Of a DNA stretch of 64,000 nt, positions 25,955 through 36,917 are shown in pieces. The translations under genes and the position numbers were made by a program. This stretch comes from RFSX01 sp965248155 (GTDB lineage Bacteria; Bacteroidota; Bacteroidia; Chitinophagales; Saprospiraceae), in NCBI GenBank assembly GCA_965248155.1, contig CBDFIO010000002.1, forward strand, positions 310,001 to 374,000, read 5' to 3'. The notes beneath the pieces were generated by a model. It was not told the DNA's origin and made no database searches. It worked only from the letters and a program-made list of their open reading frames with translations. The stretch's first letter is position 1. Every line of letters begins with the position of its first letter.

Positions 25955-26956
25955 GTGAATTACACAAATATCCTCAATCAACTTAAGCAAAAAGAATTTG
26001 CTCCGATTTACTTTCTACAGTCTGAAGAAGTCTATTTCATTGATGTAATCATTGATTATGCTGAAAAGCAAATTCTTGAAGAATCTGAAAAAGCTTTCAA
26101 TCAAATCGTACTATATGGAAAGGAGACTGATTCAAAACAGATTCTGGATCAGGTTATGCAATTTCCAATGATGGCCAGTTATAGAGTCGTAATAGTTAAA
26201 GAGGCACAAGAATTAAAGGATATCGATAACCTTCAAGCCTATTTTGAAAATCCTTCGACTCAAAGTATTCTGATTCTGTCATTCAAACATAAAAAGCTTG
26301 ACAAAAGGAAAAAGAAACTTTGGGATGCACTCAAAAAAAATGCTTCTATTCTTGATGCAAAAAAATTATATGATAATCAGATCCCACCTTATATCAACTC
26401 TATTGCTTCTGAAAAAGGCTTAAATATTGATTCAAAAGCTACGGCTTTACTAAGTGAATATTTAGGGAATGATCTCGCTAAAATTTCTAATGAAATAGAA
26501 AAATTGGCAATCAATCTTGAAAAAGGGACATCCATATCAACGGATCATATTCAACAATATATTGGAATCAATAAAGACTTCAACATATTCGAATTACAAA
26601 AAGCTATTGGAGCAAAAAATAAATCGAAGGCGTATAGAATTGTTAAACATTTCAGTCAAAATGAAAAAGCGAACCCCATTCAAAGAAATATCGCCAGCCT
26701 CTATAACTATTTCAATAAGCTCTTTCTGGCTAAAAAATTTCAAAATGAGGATAATAGGATCGTGGCATCCAAGCTAAAAATAAATCCCTTTTTCGCTTCA
26801 GAATACAAACAAGCTGCAAAACTCTACAGTTTGCCACAACTAAAAATCGCTTTTACATGTTTATTGGAAATGGACAAAAGGTCCAAAGGTGTAGATGCAA
26901 AAAGAGCAGATAGCTTAGGCCTTTATCAGGAATTCCTTTTTAAAGTTCTGAATTAA
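25955..26956 (+). CDS. holA: DNA polymerase III subunit delta
   Basis: This 333-residue protein is the clamp-loader delta subunit, which opens the beta sliding clamp. The N-terminal domain is FAPIYFLQSEEVYFIDVIID, with SYRVVIVKEAQELKD and ILILSFKHKKLDKRKK. A lid region (ALLSEYLGNDLAKISNEIEKLA) and the C-terminal helical domain (KRSKGVDAKRADSLGLYQEFLF) follow. Length fits the family. The start is GTG, supported by the preceding TAAATTTG element. Its end overlaps the convergent membrane gene by 17 bases. Confidence 0.92.
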   Translation: MNYTNILNQLKQKEFAPIYFLQSEEVYFIDVIIDYAEKQILEESEKAFNQIVLYGKETDSKQILDQVMQFPMMASYRVVIVKEAQELKDIDNLQAYFENPSTQSILILSFKHKKLDKRKKKLWDALKKNASILDAKKLYDNQIPPYINSIASEKGLNIDSKATALLSEYLGNDLAKISNEIEKLAINLEKGTSISTDHIQQYIGINKDFNIFELQKAIGAKNKSKAYRIVKHFSQNEKANPIQRNIASLYNYFNKLFLAKKFQNEDNRIVASKLKINPFFASEYKQAAKLYSLPQLKIAFTCLLEMDKRSKGVDAKRADSLGLYQEFLFKVLN

Positions 26957-27353
26957 TCCCGTTCTTAGAACCCATCCTTGCTCCAAAATAAGCAGCAATC
27001 ACCGTCAATGAAATATCCAGAATTCCAAAGTTCAATGAATGAGGCATATTAAGGTTATTGGCGATTGTAGCAATAATAAATAAAGACCCTACAAATAATC
27101 CGATGTAAAATTTATAGTCGTTAGAAATTTTTGCAGAAACAAATGATCCAAAAAAACTACCAAGAAAATGAGAAAGAATGACAAATGAAACTGCAGAATT
27201 TGGCATATTCTGAATATAGTTCCTCAATGCTTCTTTGTCATGAATTATCAAATCTGAAGGTGGTGGATAATTTAGAGTTGACAGCATATGTCCACCCGAA
27301 ACAATTATTATTCCTAGAATGAAGCCGACAATTATGCCTATTATTCTTTTCAT
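26940..27353 (-). CDS. Small four-helix membrane protein
   Basis: The 137-residue protein has four hydrophobic helices (IIGIIVGFILGIIIVSG, AVSFVILSHFLGSFFGSFV, FYIGLFVGSLFIIATIA, LNFGILDISLTVIAAYFGARMG). Short polar loops include NYPPPSDL. Similar small membrane proteins are frequent in Bacteroidota without known function. The gene end overlaps holA on the opposite strand. Confidence 0.75.
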   Translation of the reverse strand: MKRIIGIIVGFILGIIIVSGGHMLSTLNYPPPSDLIIHDKEALRNYIQNMPNSAVSFVILSHFLGSFFGSFVSAKISNDYKFYIGLFVGSLFIIATIANNLNMPHSLNFGILDISLTVIAAYFGARMGSKNGINSEL

Positions 27354-27460
27354 CTTTGTATCATATTTACATTTAAAATAAGAATTTACCCGTTTATATT
27401 ATGTCTGTTAAGCTAATATACAAATAAACATATTATAATTTTATTTAATATATTTGATCA

Positions 27461-28561
27461 ATGAATTTTTACGCCTTAGCCATTAGATTAATCCTGATTA
27501 GCACTTTCAGTTTGATATTTCAAAGTGCACACACTCAGGCAGATGTAAAATTTGTCAATGAATTCCTCAACATTGGTGTAGGCGCGAGAGCACATGGAAT
27601 GTTTGGCAGTGTTGCTGCTTCTACAGATGATATAACAGCAGCCTATTGGAACCCTGCTGCATTAACAAAGGTGAATAAACCTCTTCAGGTTTCAGCCATG
27701 CATGCCAGTTGGTTTGGTGGAATTGCCAATTACGATTACATCGGATTAGGTAAAACCTTTAATGATAAAAATAATGCCTTTGGTAGTATGACGATAATAC
27801 GCATGGGCGTCGACAATATACCTAATACCCTTAATTTAATAGGACCGGATGGAACTGTAGATTACAATAGAGTTACTAATTTTTCAGCTGCAGACTACGC
27901 CTTTCTACTTTCATTTGGACAAAAGTTAGGTGCAAGTGGAATTGCCCTGGGAGGATCAGCAAAAGTTATCTATAGAAATATAGGCACATTTGGATCTGCA
28001 TTCGGGTTTGGTTTTGATCTGGGTGCTATATACAAGAAAGGGAATTTTGAATTTGCATTAATGGGTCGTGATATTACGACAACCGTTAATAATTGGAGCT
28101 TTTCACTTACACCTGAAGAAGCTATAGAATTCGAGAAAACCGGTAATGTCATTCCAGTAAATAGCACTGAAATCGCTCTACCTAAAATTGTAATGGCAGC
28201 AGCTTATACAATAAACACTTCCGGTAAAATGTCATATTTATTGGAAGTCGATTTAAGGATATCTTCTGATGGTACCAAATCCGGAGTATTCAGTGGTGAA
28301 AATCTTGCTCTGGATCCGACATTTGGAATTGAACTTTCATATAATAAACAAGTCTTCTTACGAACTGGATTCGGAAATATTCAGCGTACAATTAACGAAA
28401 CCTCATCTACAGACAGGTCTTTAGAATTCACGCCAAATATAGGATTAGGGCTTGCTTTAGGTCGGATTAATTTAGATTATGCTTTGACCAATATTGGAAG
28501 TGTTTCCGGTGTCCAAGTCTCTCACATATTTTCCTTTAATATTTACTTCGTAGGGAGATAA
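27461..28561 (+). CDS. PorV/PorQ family outer-membrane protein
   Basis: The 366-residue protein has a signal peptide (LILISTFSLIFQSAHTQ). The family opening reads FVNEFLNIGVGARAHGMFGS, followed by AYWNPAALTKV; a long-chain-fatty-acid-transporter-like barrel follows. PorV shuttles substrates in the type IX secretion system and PorQ-like relatives have related roles; which one this is cannot be told. A TATATTTG element (27449-27456) precedes the ATG by only four bases. Confidence 0.82.
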   Translation: MNFYALAIRLILISTFSLIFQSAHTQADVKFVNEFLNIGVGARAHGMFGSVAASTDDITAAYWNPAALTKVNKPLQVSAMHASWFGGIANYDYIGLGKTFNDKNNAFGSMTIIRMGVDNIPNTLNLIGPDGTVDYNRVTNFSAADYAFLLSFGQKLGASGIALGGSAKVIYRNIGTFGSAFGFGFDLGAIYKKGNFEFALMGRDITTTVNNWSFSLTPEEAIEFEKTGNVIPVNSTEIALPKIVMAAAYTINTSGKMSYLLEVDLRISSDGTKSGVFSGENLALDPTFGIELSYNKQVFLRTGFGNIQRTINETSSTDRSLEFTPNIGLGLALGRINLDYALTNIGSVSGVQVSHIFSFNIYFVGR

Positions 28562-28564
28562 AAT

Positions 28565-29209
28565 TTATTTTTTCTTAAGATCTGGAGCAAGCATGTTCTT
28601 AAAATGACCATGCATTTTTATCTTTTTCCGTAAGGATTCCATGTTTCGAGCAAGAGGAATAAGGTGTTCAAGATGAGATTGGACAAAATCCAGCCGTTGC
28701 TCTTCATGTCTTAAATGAAGCAAGTCTAATTCCTGGTCAAAACTCAAACCAATATTATGAGCGATGGAATAGATTCTAAAAGATGTCCCCAATTCTGGTA
28801 ATTCATTTTTAATCTGCATTACATCATAAAGCTCTTTTATTAAACTGAGGACCTTTTTTAATTTGTCCAAATTGGTGTCTCCTTCGTCATTCAAATATTC
28901 TATTTCAGCTCCGGAGTAAAGTCTGTCATGGTAAGTTTCAAACAATTCAACTATTTTGAAGGGTCTCTTTCCCAAAGAACTTATATCCATCCGACCATCA
29001 TCAAAAGTCCTTACAATCTTCTTGAGTTTCATCTCTGTTCCAATCTCTCCTACTATACCATTATTGTAAGGTGGAATTCCAAAATTAAAATTGTTTTTAG
29101 CGCAATCCTGAATCAACTGTTTGTACCTTTCTTCAAATATGTGCAGATTAAGTTTTTCACCTGGAAAAGCAACGAGTCCCAAAGGGAATATGGGTATTAT
29201 TTCAGACAT
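28565..29209 (-). CDS. Lon-protease substrate-binding-domain protein
   Basis: The 214-residue protein starts IIPIFPLGLVAFPGEKLNLHIFEERY, the signature of the N-terminal substrate-binding domain of Lon. The ATPase and protease parts are absent, as in other stand-alone LON-domain proteins. Its role is uncertain; it may bind proteins. It converges with the PorV-like gene, with three bases between stops, and diverges from the NADH dehydrogenase gene 58 bases away. Confidence 0.88.
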   Translation of the reverse strand: MSEIIPIFPLGLVAFPGEKLNLHIFEERYKQLIQDCAKNNFNFGIPPYNNGIVGEIGTEMKLKKIVRTFDDGRMDISSLGKRPFKIVELFETYHDRLYSGAEIEYLNDEGDTNLDKLKKVLSLIKELYDVMQIKNELPELGTSFRIYSIAHNIGLSFDQELDLLHLRHEEQRLDFVQSHLEHLIPLARNMESLRKKIKMHGHFKNMLAPDLKKK

Positions 29210-29267
29210 TTGGCAGGAAGATTAACTTAATAAACAAACATTATAAATTTATGTTTTAATTCTAATA

Positions 29268-30536
29268 ATGTTAAATATACCAGATAGTAATCATCCCAGA
29301 GTGGTCATAATCGGTGCTGGATTCGCCGGATTTAACCTTGCAAAACAATTATCGGAAAAGAACTTCCAAATTGTTCTACTAGATAAATTCAATTATCACC
29401 AATTTCAACCACTTCTCTATCAGGTTGCAATGGCTGGTCTCGAACCAAGTTCTATTATATACCCTTTGAGAAAGGCTTTTCAAAAGAATAATAATGTACA
29501 TATAAGAATTGCTGAGGTTACTCAGGTTAATGACAAAAGTAAAACGGTCAGTACTTCTTTAGGACGTATTTATTATGATAAGCTCATCATAGCATGTGGC
29601 GCAAAGACGAATTTTTTCGGAAATAGTGAGTTTGAAAAACAAACATTCGGATTAAAATCACTCTCTGAATCTCTAACATTAAGAAATGCAATTTTGAGCG
29701 ACTTAGAACTAGCTCTCATGACACCCGAATATGAAAAACGTCAGGGATTTATAGATATCGTAATAGTCGGAGGTGGTGCAACTGGCGTCGAATTAGCAGG
29801 TGCCTTGGGAGAAATGAAAAAATATATTCTCCCAAAAGATTATCCTGAACTCAATGAAAAAGAAGTAGATATCTATCTTATTCATGGTGGAGAAAGATTA
29901 TTGCTGGGAATGTCAGAAAAAGCCAGTGCAAAAGCACTAAATTTTCTAGAAAAACTAGATATAAAAGTAATGCTCGACAAAAGAGTTGTTTCGTTTGATG
30001 GTGTTCACGTCACAACTCAAGATGGAGATAAGATTAGAGCTCACAAGGTCATTTGGGCCGCGGGAATAATTGCTAACAAAATTGAAGGCATCCCGGCAGA
30101 AACACTTTGCTATGGGAATAGAATTAAAGTAAACAGATGCAATCAAATTGAAAATATGAATGATGTCTTCGCTATAGGAGATATCTGTTATATGGAAACA
30201 CCATCATTCCCTCAAGCGCATCCTCAAGTGGCTCAAGTAGCTATACAACAATCAAAAAACTTAGCTCATAATTTTATTAAGAGCGCTGAAAAGGAATTTA
30301 CCTACAAAGATTATGGGTCCCTTGCAACTGTAGGGAGGAACAGAGCCGTTGCAGATTTGCCTAGAATATTTATGAGTGGTTTTATAGCTTGGGTGCTCTG
30401 GCTGTTTGTACACCTACTTTCTCTTATAGGATTTAAGAATAAAATCTTTGTTTTATTAAATTGGATGTGGAGCTATCTTACATATGATCAATCACTTAGA
30501 GTAATCATTAAAGCGGCCAAAAAGTTTAGAGATTAA
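29268..30536 (+). CDS. ndh: Type II NADH dehydrogenase
   Basis: This 422-residue FAD enzyme passes electrons from NADH to the quinone pool without pumping protons. The FAD motif is VVIIGAGFAGFNLAKQL and the NAD motif IVIVGGGATGVELAGAL, with IWAAGIIAN and FAIGDICYME in between and after. The C-terminal hydrophobic segment (IAWVLWLFVHLLSLIGF) would attach it to the inner membrane face. Length is typical. A close relative would be a NAD(P)/FAD ferredoxin reductase-like protein, but the C-terminus favours Ndh. Confidence 0.88.
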   Translation: MLNIPDSNHPRVVIIGAGFAGFNLAKQLSEKNFQIVLLDKFNYHQFQPLLYQVAMAGLEPSSIIYPLRKAFQKNNNVHIRIAEVTQVNDKSKTVSTSLGRIYYDKLIIACGAKTNFFGNSEFEKQTFGLKSLSESLTLRNAILSDLELALMTPEYEKRQGFIDIVIVGGGATGVELAGALGEMKKYILPKDYPELNEKEVDIYLIHGGERLLLGMSEKASAKALNFLEKLDIKVMLDKRVVSFDGVHVTTQDGDKIRAHKVIWAAGIIANKIEGIPAETLCYGNRIKVNRCNQIENMNDVFAIGDICYMETPSFPQAHPQVAQVAIQQSKNLAHNFIKSAEKEFTYKDYGSLATVGRNRAVADLPRIFMSGFIAWVLWLFVHLLSLIGFKNKIFVLLNWMWSYLTYDQSLRVIIKAAKKFRD

Positions 30537-30542
30537 CTCCAG

Positions 30543-32303
30543 CTAGTGGTTAATCATATATGGAAGTCTTGCAAGAGGCTCTCGAAATCTGAACATGAAT
30601 CTCAATTCAGAATAATCTGACAGAAGCTGTTTTTCAAGAGAATTTAATTTGACCTTGGCGTTCTGTTGTTTCATAATTTCTGTCAAAAGCTCTTCCCATA
30701 TATCCTTTTGTATTTTAGGATATTCACTCAACTTATAGTCATCTTCTATTTCAGCCAATTCTGCTGCTATTTCAATTGCTAAATCCAAACCTCCCAATGT
30801 ATCAACAAGGCCATTGTTGAATGCTCTGGCTCCAGTCCATACTCTCCCTTGAGCAACTTCATGGATTTCCTCCTTGCTTTTCCCTCTCCCCTCAGCTACA
30901 ATTCCGAGAAATTTAGAATATAAAGCATCTGTGTAATTAGTAAGAGCGTTAGATTGTCTTTCATCAAGATCATAATATGGAGACAATGGAATAGCATGCG
31001 GATTTGTTTTCACCGTATCGAAATGAATCCCCAACTTATCTTCAAATAAATCTGAATAATTTGGAAACATTGTAAAGACTCCAATTGATCCTGTTAATGT
31101 CTGAGGGTGTGATACAATCTTATCAGCTCCAGCAGCTACATAATAACCTCCTGAAGCAGCATAATTCCCGAATGAGGCCACTACAGGAATATCTTGAGAC
31201 TTAAGCTCTTCGATTTCTTTCCATATAGCATCGGAAGAAAATGCACTCCCACCCGGTGAATTAACCCGTAATACAATAGCTTTTACTTTCTTATCGCGTC
31301 TAATCTTGTCGAAGATGTTGTTATACTTCTTTTCACTGATAACTCCTTTTTCTTCACTGTCATAAACTACATTTCCTTCAGCATATACAACTGCAATTCT
31401 ATTTTTTGAACTTCCTCTCTTCAGCGTAACTTTAGAACTGTATTCATTGATATCAATAAAGTTGATTGATTTTCCTTCAGATAAGCCACACAGATCTCTC
31501 AACTTATCTTCAAATTCATGCCAGTAAACAGATCCGTCTATTAATCCATTTTCTATGGCTTCCGGAATATTATCAAAATCGAGCGCATTTACAATTTCTA
31601 AAATATAGTCTTCTGAAATATTCCTTGCTTGTGATATTTCCTGAACAAAGAGATTAAAATTATCATTAAGATATTCTCGAGTTTGCTCTTTATTTGCCGG
31701 ACTCATGTCATTTCTTCTGTAAGGTTCAGTTGCACTCTTATAATTTCCGGCATAAAAGATATTCATACTTACACCGACTTTTTCCAACATATCCTTAAAA
31801 AATGGAATCATAGCAGCATAACCATTCATTTCGATCATCCCATTAGGATTGATAAAAATTGAATCTGATCCTGAAGCCAACAAATAGGATTTATTAGTAA
31901 AAAAGTCGCCATAACTGTATATAAACTTGTCGGTTGAATCTCTGAATTCACGTAAGGCACCACTAAGCTCACTAGCAGCTACCATTCCTATTGGAGTTGA
32001 AGGGTTTGCCTTGTAAACAATTCCTTCTATACTGGAATTCTTTTGTGCGTGCTTAATCAATTTCTTAATCCGGTGTAGGCCAATGCTATTATTCGTCTCG
32101 AAAGAATATGGAGATTGCTGTACGTTGCCGGTTTTTTCCGGAATTGGGCTGTTAAACTCAAGCAATAAAACTGAGTTTCTCTCAATTTTTGTGTCTTTTA
32201 CTGAAAACATACTCCCAAGTACAAAAAAGGCAAAGAATATGGTACCAAGAGCTAAAAATGTCCCTAGGCAAGAGGCAAACAAGAACTTAAAAAATTGCTT
32301 CAT
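30543..32303 (-). CDS. sppA: Signal peptide peptidase SppA, 67-kDa type
   Basis: This 586-residue inner-membrane protease has an N-terminal membrane segment (LGTFLALGTIFFAFFVLGSM) and two tandem ClpP-like halves. The nucleophile Ser is in NYAASGGYYVAAGAD in the second half. The general-base Lys is likely in YGDFFTNKSYLLASG in the first half, as in the E. coli enzyme. It cleaves leftover signal peptides in the membrane. It converges with ndh. Confidence 0.93.
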   Translation of the reverse strand: MKQFFKFLFASCLGTFLALGTIFFAFFVLGSMFSVKDTKIERNSVLLLEFNSPIPEKTGNVQQSPYSFETNNSIGLHRIKKLIKHAQKNSSIEGIVYKANPSTPIGMVAASELSGALREFRDSTDKFIYSYGDFFTNKSYLLASGSDSIFINPNGMIEMNGYAAMIPFFKDMLEKVGVSMNIFYAGNYKSATEPYRRNDMSPANKEQTREYLNDNFNLFVQEISQARNISEDYILEIVNALDFDNIPEAIENGLIDGSVYWHEFEDKLRDLCGLSEGKSINFIDINEYSSKVTLKRGSSKNRIAVVYAEGNVVYDSEEKGVISEKKYNNIFDKIRRDKKVKAIVLRVNSPGGSAFSSDAIWKEIEELKSQDIPVVASFGNYAASGGYYVAAGADKIVSHPQTLTGSIGVFTMFPNYSDLFEDKLGIHFDTVKTNPHAIPLSPYYDLDERQSNALTNYTDALYSKFLGIVAEGRGKSKEEIHEVAQGRVWTGARAFNNGLVDTLGGLDLAIEIAAELAEIEDDYKLSEYPKIQKDIWEELLTEIMKQQNAKVKLNSLEKQLLSDYSELRFMFRFREPLARLPYMINH

Positions 32304-35300
32304 GAATATTTAAACGTTGATGAACAATAATATCAAATCTTAATCATTCTGAAAGAACATAAGATATTAATGCATAATTAAGTTACAAAGCTAACGAAAT
32401 ATAGAAGCATAACGCTAATATTATCGATTAAAAGGCCTTAGATAAAGACATACTAAAGTAGAAATACATATTAAAAAAAATCATAATATTTGCTTCAATA
32501 ATTGTAGTTTTATAGTTTGATTTTCATTTTAAGAAATCGAAATCCTAAAAACATAACGTTCAGATTTTCAGAGGATTAAGTTCATGAAGAAACTTGTACT
32601 AATAATTAATCTATTTATTTTCTTTTCTCCGGTCCGTACACTGGGTCAAATAGACGTAGATCCCGGACATACTATTCCGTTAAAATATGATAACATCATA
32701 GAAAGCGTTTTCCTTGGTAATGGTGTTGGAATTATCGACATAAAATTTACAGGAGACCCCAAGGCCGTAGGAGTTTTTTCTAATGCATCAGATGTGATCG
32801 GTATTGACAGAGGAATAATCATGACCACAGGACATGCTTCAGACGCTTCAAAAAAGACGGAAGAAATAGCAAATGAAGACACGACACAAGACACGCTTAA
32901 TGATACTGATCTTGAAAATCTGCTTGTTAACAATATTGATCTAATTGATATTGCTAAATACGAGATAACATTTATCCCAACATCTGACACACTCAGATTC
33001 AGATATGTTTTTGCATCAGAAGAATATCCAGAGTTTGTTTGTTCGAGCACTAATGATGTCTTTGGCTTTTTTATAAACGGTCCAAATCCAGAAGGAGGAA
33101 ACTATAATTTTAAAAATATAGCTTTGATTCCTGACCCCGCTGATACGGAGATGAATACATTTCTGAATTATCCGGTATCGGTTAATTATGTTAATAGTGG
33201 ATCACCGGGTCCTCAAAATCAAGCTGACCCTTATTGCGAAGATCCATTAGGTTCTCTTGATTTTTCAACGTACTACAATGAGACCCCAGCTGGTTCTACA
33301 CCAATATATAATGCATTTCTCGACGTTTTTGTAGCTGAGGCAGCCGTTATTCCTTGTGAAATATATACTATAAAAATGGCCATTGCAGATGGAAGGTTGG
33401 GAGATTTTGATTCAGCAGTATTTTTAGAGGAAAAGAGTTTTAGTACCGGCTCACTATTGGTCAATATTATTAATCCTGGAGTCGACGGCGGCATTTCAGA
33501 GTCTTGTCAGGCTGGAATATTACAGGTTTCTCTCCCTCATCCCGTAAGTTCTGATTTTCCGATTCAAATTAGAGCACTGGATGATCCCGACCTTGAATCA
33601 ATTGCCTTAGAGGGTGAAGATTTTGAAATGATATTAACTGCATTTATCCCAAAAGGATTTAATTCAACCAACATTGAAATTATTGGAATAGATGATCAAG
33701 TCGATGAAGAAACAGAATATATCTATTTAGAAATTCAAACTGATATTTGTAATACAGATACAATTTCAATTCCTATTAGCGAAAACAGACTGAAACTAAT
33801 TTCTGTTCAAGATTCTCTTTTTACCTGTACGAATCAAGCGCAAGACGTTGTAATAGAGATTGATGATTTAATATCAATTACTGAAGAACAAACTTTTTTT
33901 AATTCAGTATCGGTTATGAGTAATGAAAACGACAGCATTATTCAGTCTACTATATTGGTCAACGGAATAAGCAATCCTTATTTGGAAAAAAATATGATTG
34001 CTGAAATTTGTATTGATACATTGATACATCAACGATTAAATGACTTGGATATATATCTTCAAGCTCCTGATGAAAATATACTGGAGCTAAGTACTGATAA
34101 TGGAAACCGACCATCAAATGACAATCAGCCCGATAGTCTGATTAATACTTGCTTTACTGTTTTTAGTGGTACTAACATAAATCTTGGAAATCCAATAGAA
34201 GGAAGTTTGGATATGTCCAACCCAACTTATTCAGGTCAATATCTTCCTGAAGGATCTATGGAAAATTGGTTATTCCCACTAAGATCTAAATCAAACGGAA
34301 ACTATACGCTAATTGTAATCGATGATCAAAAGGATGAACATCATATAGAATTAACTCAATGACATATCAGCTTCAAACCTACATATGACATAAAGTATAA
34401 TTGGACTCCAACAGAAGGAGTAAATTGCCCAACATGTAAGGATGTTAAAATCAGACCAGCAAGTACACAGCACTATTATATCAACTTTACAGATAGTTAT
34501 AATTGTCAATATATTGATTCAATTTGGGTTGAAGCTTATCCTCTCCCGGAAAAACCAATTACAACATGTGACTCAATAAGTGTAAGTACCATCAATTTTA
34601 GTTGGGAAGATGGACAGAATGCCACAAGCTATGAATTCAGAATAAACGAAAATTTTCCATGGATACAGGCCACAAAAGATACCAGTTTACTCAGGTATGG
34701 ATTAAAGATATCGACCACGGTCAACAATAATATTAGCCTCCAAGGTTTTTTACCTGAAGAAGAAGTTTCTATTATCTTGCGTTCAGTAAATGCATTTGGA
34801 TGTGTCAGTCCTTATGATACAATTCGATGTCAAACTTTAGTTTGTAATGCAGGTGTACCTACAATTGACAGCATTGAAATTGATCAACCTCTCTGTGATA
34901 GTAATGGAAATGTGTTTGTTCAGGTCTATGCTTCAGATAATGATGAACCCTTGCTGTATAGGATAATTTATCCGAGCTTAACTTTCGAAAATAATACCGG
35001 TGTTTTCTTTCAGGTTCCTCAAGGAAATTGGGTCGTACGCGTTATTGATACCCTGGTTGTGCGGTTGAAGATTCAGTAAAAGTTAGAGACCCTTTGCCAA
35101 TTTCCATTATCTCTACGATAAGTCAGATCAGCTGTCACGATGCAAATGATGGACAAATATCTGTTGAGATCGAAAGCTCATCTCCTCCATACAGCTATCG
35201 ATGGAGTGATAATTCTCAAGATAGTTTGATTGCAAATTTAGGACCGGGAGATTTTAATCTCACTGTTTCAGATGCCCTGGGTTGCACAGAAACGATATCA

Positions 35301-36134
35301 TTTCAGATAACCAATCCGCCTCCCATTAATTCTGATCTAATCTTGTTGGATTCCATAAGTTGTGCTTCCACCATACCCGCTCTGATAAATTTGGAAGTGA
35401 CTGGTGGGGAGTCGCCCTATTTAATAGAATGGGAAGATGGACAAGTCGGAGAAATGATAAACTCATTTATCCCGGGAGTAATTAATTATACTGTAACCGA
35501 CATTCGTAACTGTATTCATACCGGTACGGGGATAGTAATTCAAGAAGAGGGATTTCAAATAGAAGTCCTTGGCAAAACTGATCTACAATGCTTTTCAGAC
35601 TCAACTGCAGAAGCAACAATTCAAGCTACTGGCGGTATTGATCCCTATTTCTATAATTGGGAGAATGGTCAATCCGAATCTTATTCGAATATGTTGCATG
35701 CCGGAATCAATTATATTACCATAACTGACAGTGAGGGCTGCGAACAGATCGAAGAAATAAGAATTGATTCCCCATCAGAAATCATCATAACTGGAATTGA
35801 TACTCCTACAAGCTGTTTTGGTGGAGATGACGGAAGAATTGATATTAGTATCTCTGGAGGTACAGTAGGAGTTCAGAATTATATTATTGAATGGGAAAAT
35901 GGAAGTAGCGATTCATTTATTGAAAATCTTGAAGCAGGAATTTATTGTGTTACAATCACAGATCAGAATAATTGTGAGAAACAATCTTGTTTTGAAGTTT
36001 TTAATGCTGAGCTAATTGAAGTTCTAAGTATTGAAGTCTTACCTCTTTGCGAAGGAGATTTTTCAGGATCAATCTCCTTAACATCCAATGGAGGCACAGG
36101 AAATTTTGCTTACAATTGGTCAGGTCCGGATAAT

Positions 36135-36142
36135 TATACTTC
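36135..36142 (+). repeat. Target-site duplication of the IS1-family element, left copy
   Basis: tatacttc occurs here and again at 36957-36964, immediately outside the two element ends. An 8-bp duplication is normal for IS1 family insertions. Confidence 0.88.
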
Positions 36143-36151
36143 GGTGCTGGG

Positions 36152-36637
36152 TCAAATAGGCTGATGATCTCCATAAGTTCCTGATTTATAATAGTATTTT
36201 TCGATGTACATACCAATGACATTATCGTGAATCTGTTCATTTTTGGAAAAGCAAATGGTTTTTCTATTAAGACGTTTGATATGCGTTCTAAAATTCAAGT
36301 TTTTCCGTTCTATTTTCCAAGTCAAATCTTTCCCAATAGTATGTAAGCTTTTTGGCAATGACCTACTATAAGCTCCCCAATCATCCGTATAATAGTCACC
36401 AATGGGAATGTCTTTAAGAAGATCCAGAAGTTTTTCAAAGCTCTCATCGGTACGCTTTCCATTAACCCAAGCCAAAATCATCCCGGAATGCTTATCCATC
36501 GCATACCAAGTCCACCTTTGATTCGCCTTACTGCCAACATAAGACCAAAACTCATCTGCCTCTGCTGTATAGTGAAAACTTACTGCCAAATTATCAAGGC
36601 TTTGAACTTCTTCCTTGTTCAATAGATAAGGGTTCAC
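36152..36637 (-). CDS. IS1 InsB-like transposase part
   Basis: The 161-residue frame matches the catalytic half of IS1 transposase: EADEFWSYVGSKANQRWTWYAMD, GDYYTDDWGAYSRSLP, IERKNLNFRTHIKRLNRKTICFSK. It is normally made as an InsA-InsB fusion by slippage on an A-run. In this sequence the run has nine A (T at 36645-36653 region on the plus strand) and the frames do not fit a -1 slip: that frame meets TGA at once. It may therefore be inactive unless a base has been mis-called. Confidence 0.85.
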   Translation of the reverse strand: MNPYLLNKEEVQSLDNLAVSFHYTAEADEFWSYVGSKANQRWTWYAMDKHSGMILAWVNGKRTDESFEKLLDLLKDIPIGDYYTDDWGAYSRSLPKSLHTIGKDLTWKIERKNLNFRTHIKRLNRKTICFSKNEQIHDNVIGMYIEKYYYKSGTYGDHQPI

Positions 36638-36917
36638 TTGAAGCGTTTTTTTTTAAGTGAGCTATCACCGTATTTTTATTGATCCCTAAAATCCTTGCTG
36701 TATCTCGAACCCCTGAACTATTGAGAATTAATGAGTCAATTTGTTCTTTAACACCGGGCTCTCTGGCTTTATAGCTATAGCTATAGCTAAGTTGAAAACT
36801 CTTTTTGCAGACTTTACAACGCCAACGTTGTCTCCCGTTTTCTCTATGACCATTCTTTTGAAGGTCAGTACAATTGCAATGGGGACAAGTAATAGTAGTA
36901 GTAGTAGTATGTTCCAT
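36594..36917 (-). CDS. IS1 InsA-like protein
   Basis: The 107-residue protein has a zinc-finger N-terminus (CPHCNCTDLQKNG..RWRCKVCKKSF) and a helix-turn-helix (VRDTARILGINKNTVIAHLKK). InsA binds the element ends. It reads through the A-run and overlaps InsB by 44 bases. With one more A it would stop right after the run (HLKKKRFK then TGA), which is nearer the usual InsA length of about 90. Confidence 0.85.
   Translation of the reverse strand: MEHTTTTTITCPHCNCTDLQKNGHRENGRQRWRCKVCKKSFQLSYSYSYKAREPGVKEQIDSLILNSSGVRDTARILGINKNTVIAHLKKNASSEPLSIEQGRSSKP

Noticed and set aside
27449..27456. TATATTTG as the promoter of the PorV-like gene
   Set aside because: It matches TAnnTTTG but ends only four bases before the ATG, so transcription would start at or inside the start codon; kept only as a remark.
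30531..30555. Perfect gattaac/gttaatc inverted repeat between ndh and sppA as a shared terminator
   Set aside because: The stem is AT-rich, covers the stop codon of ndh and is not followed by a clear T run on either strand.
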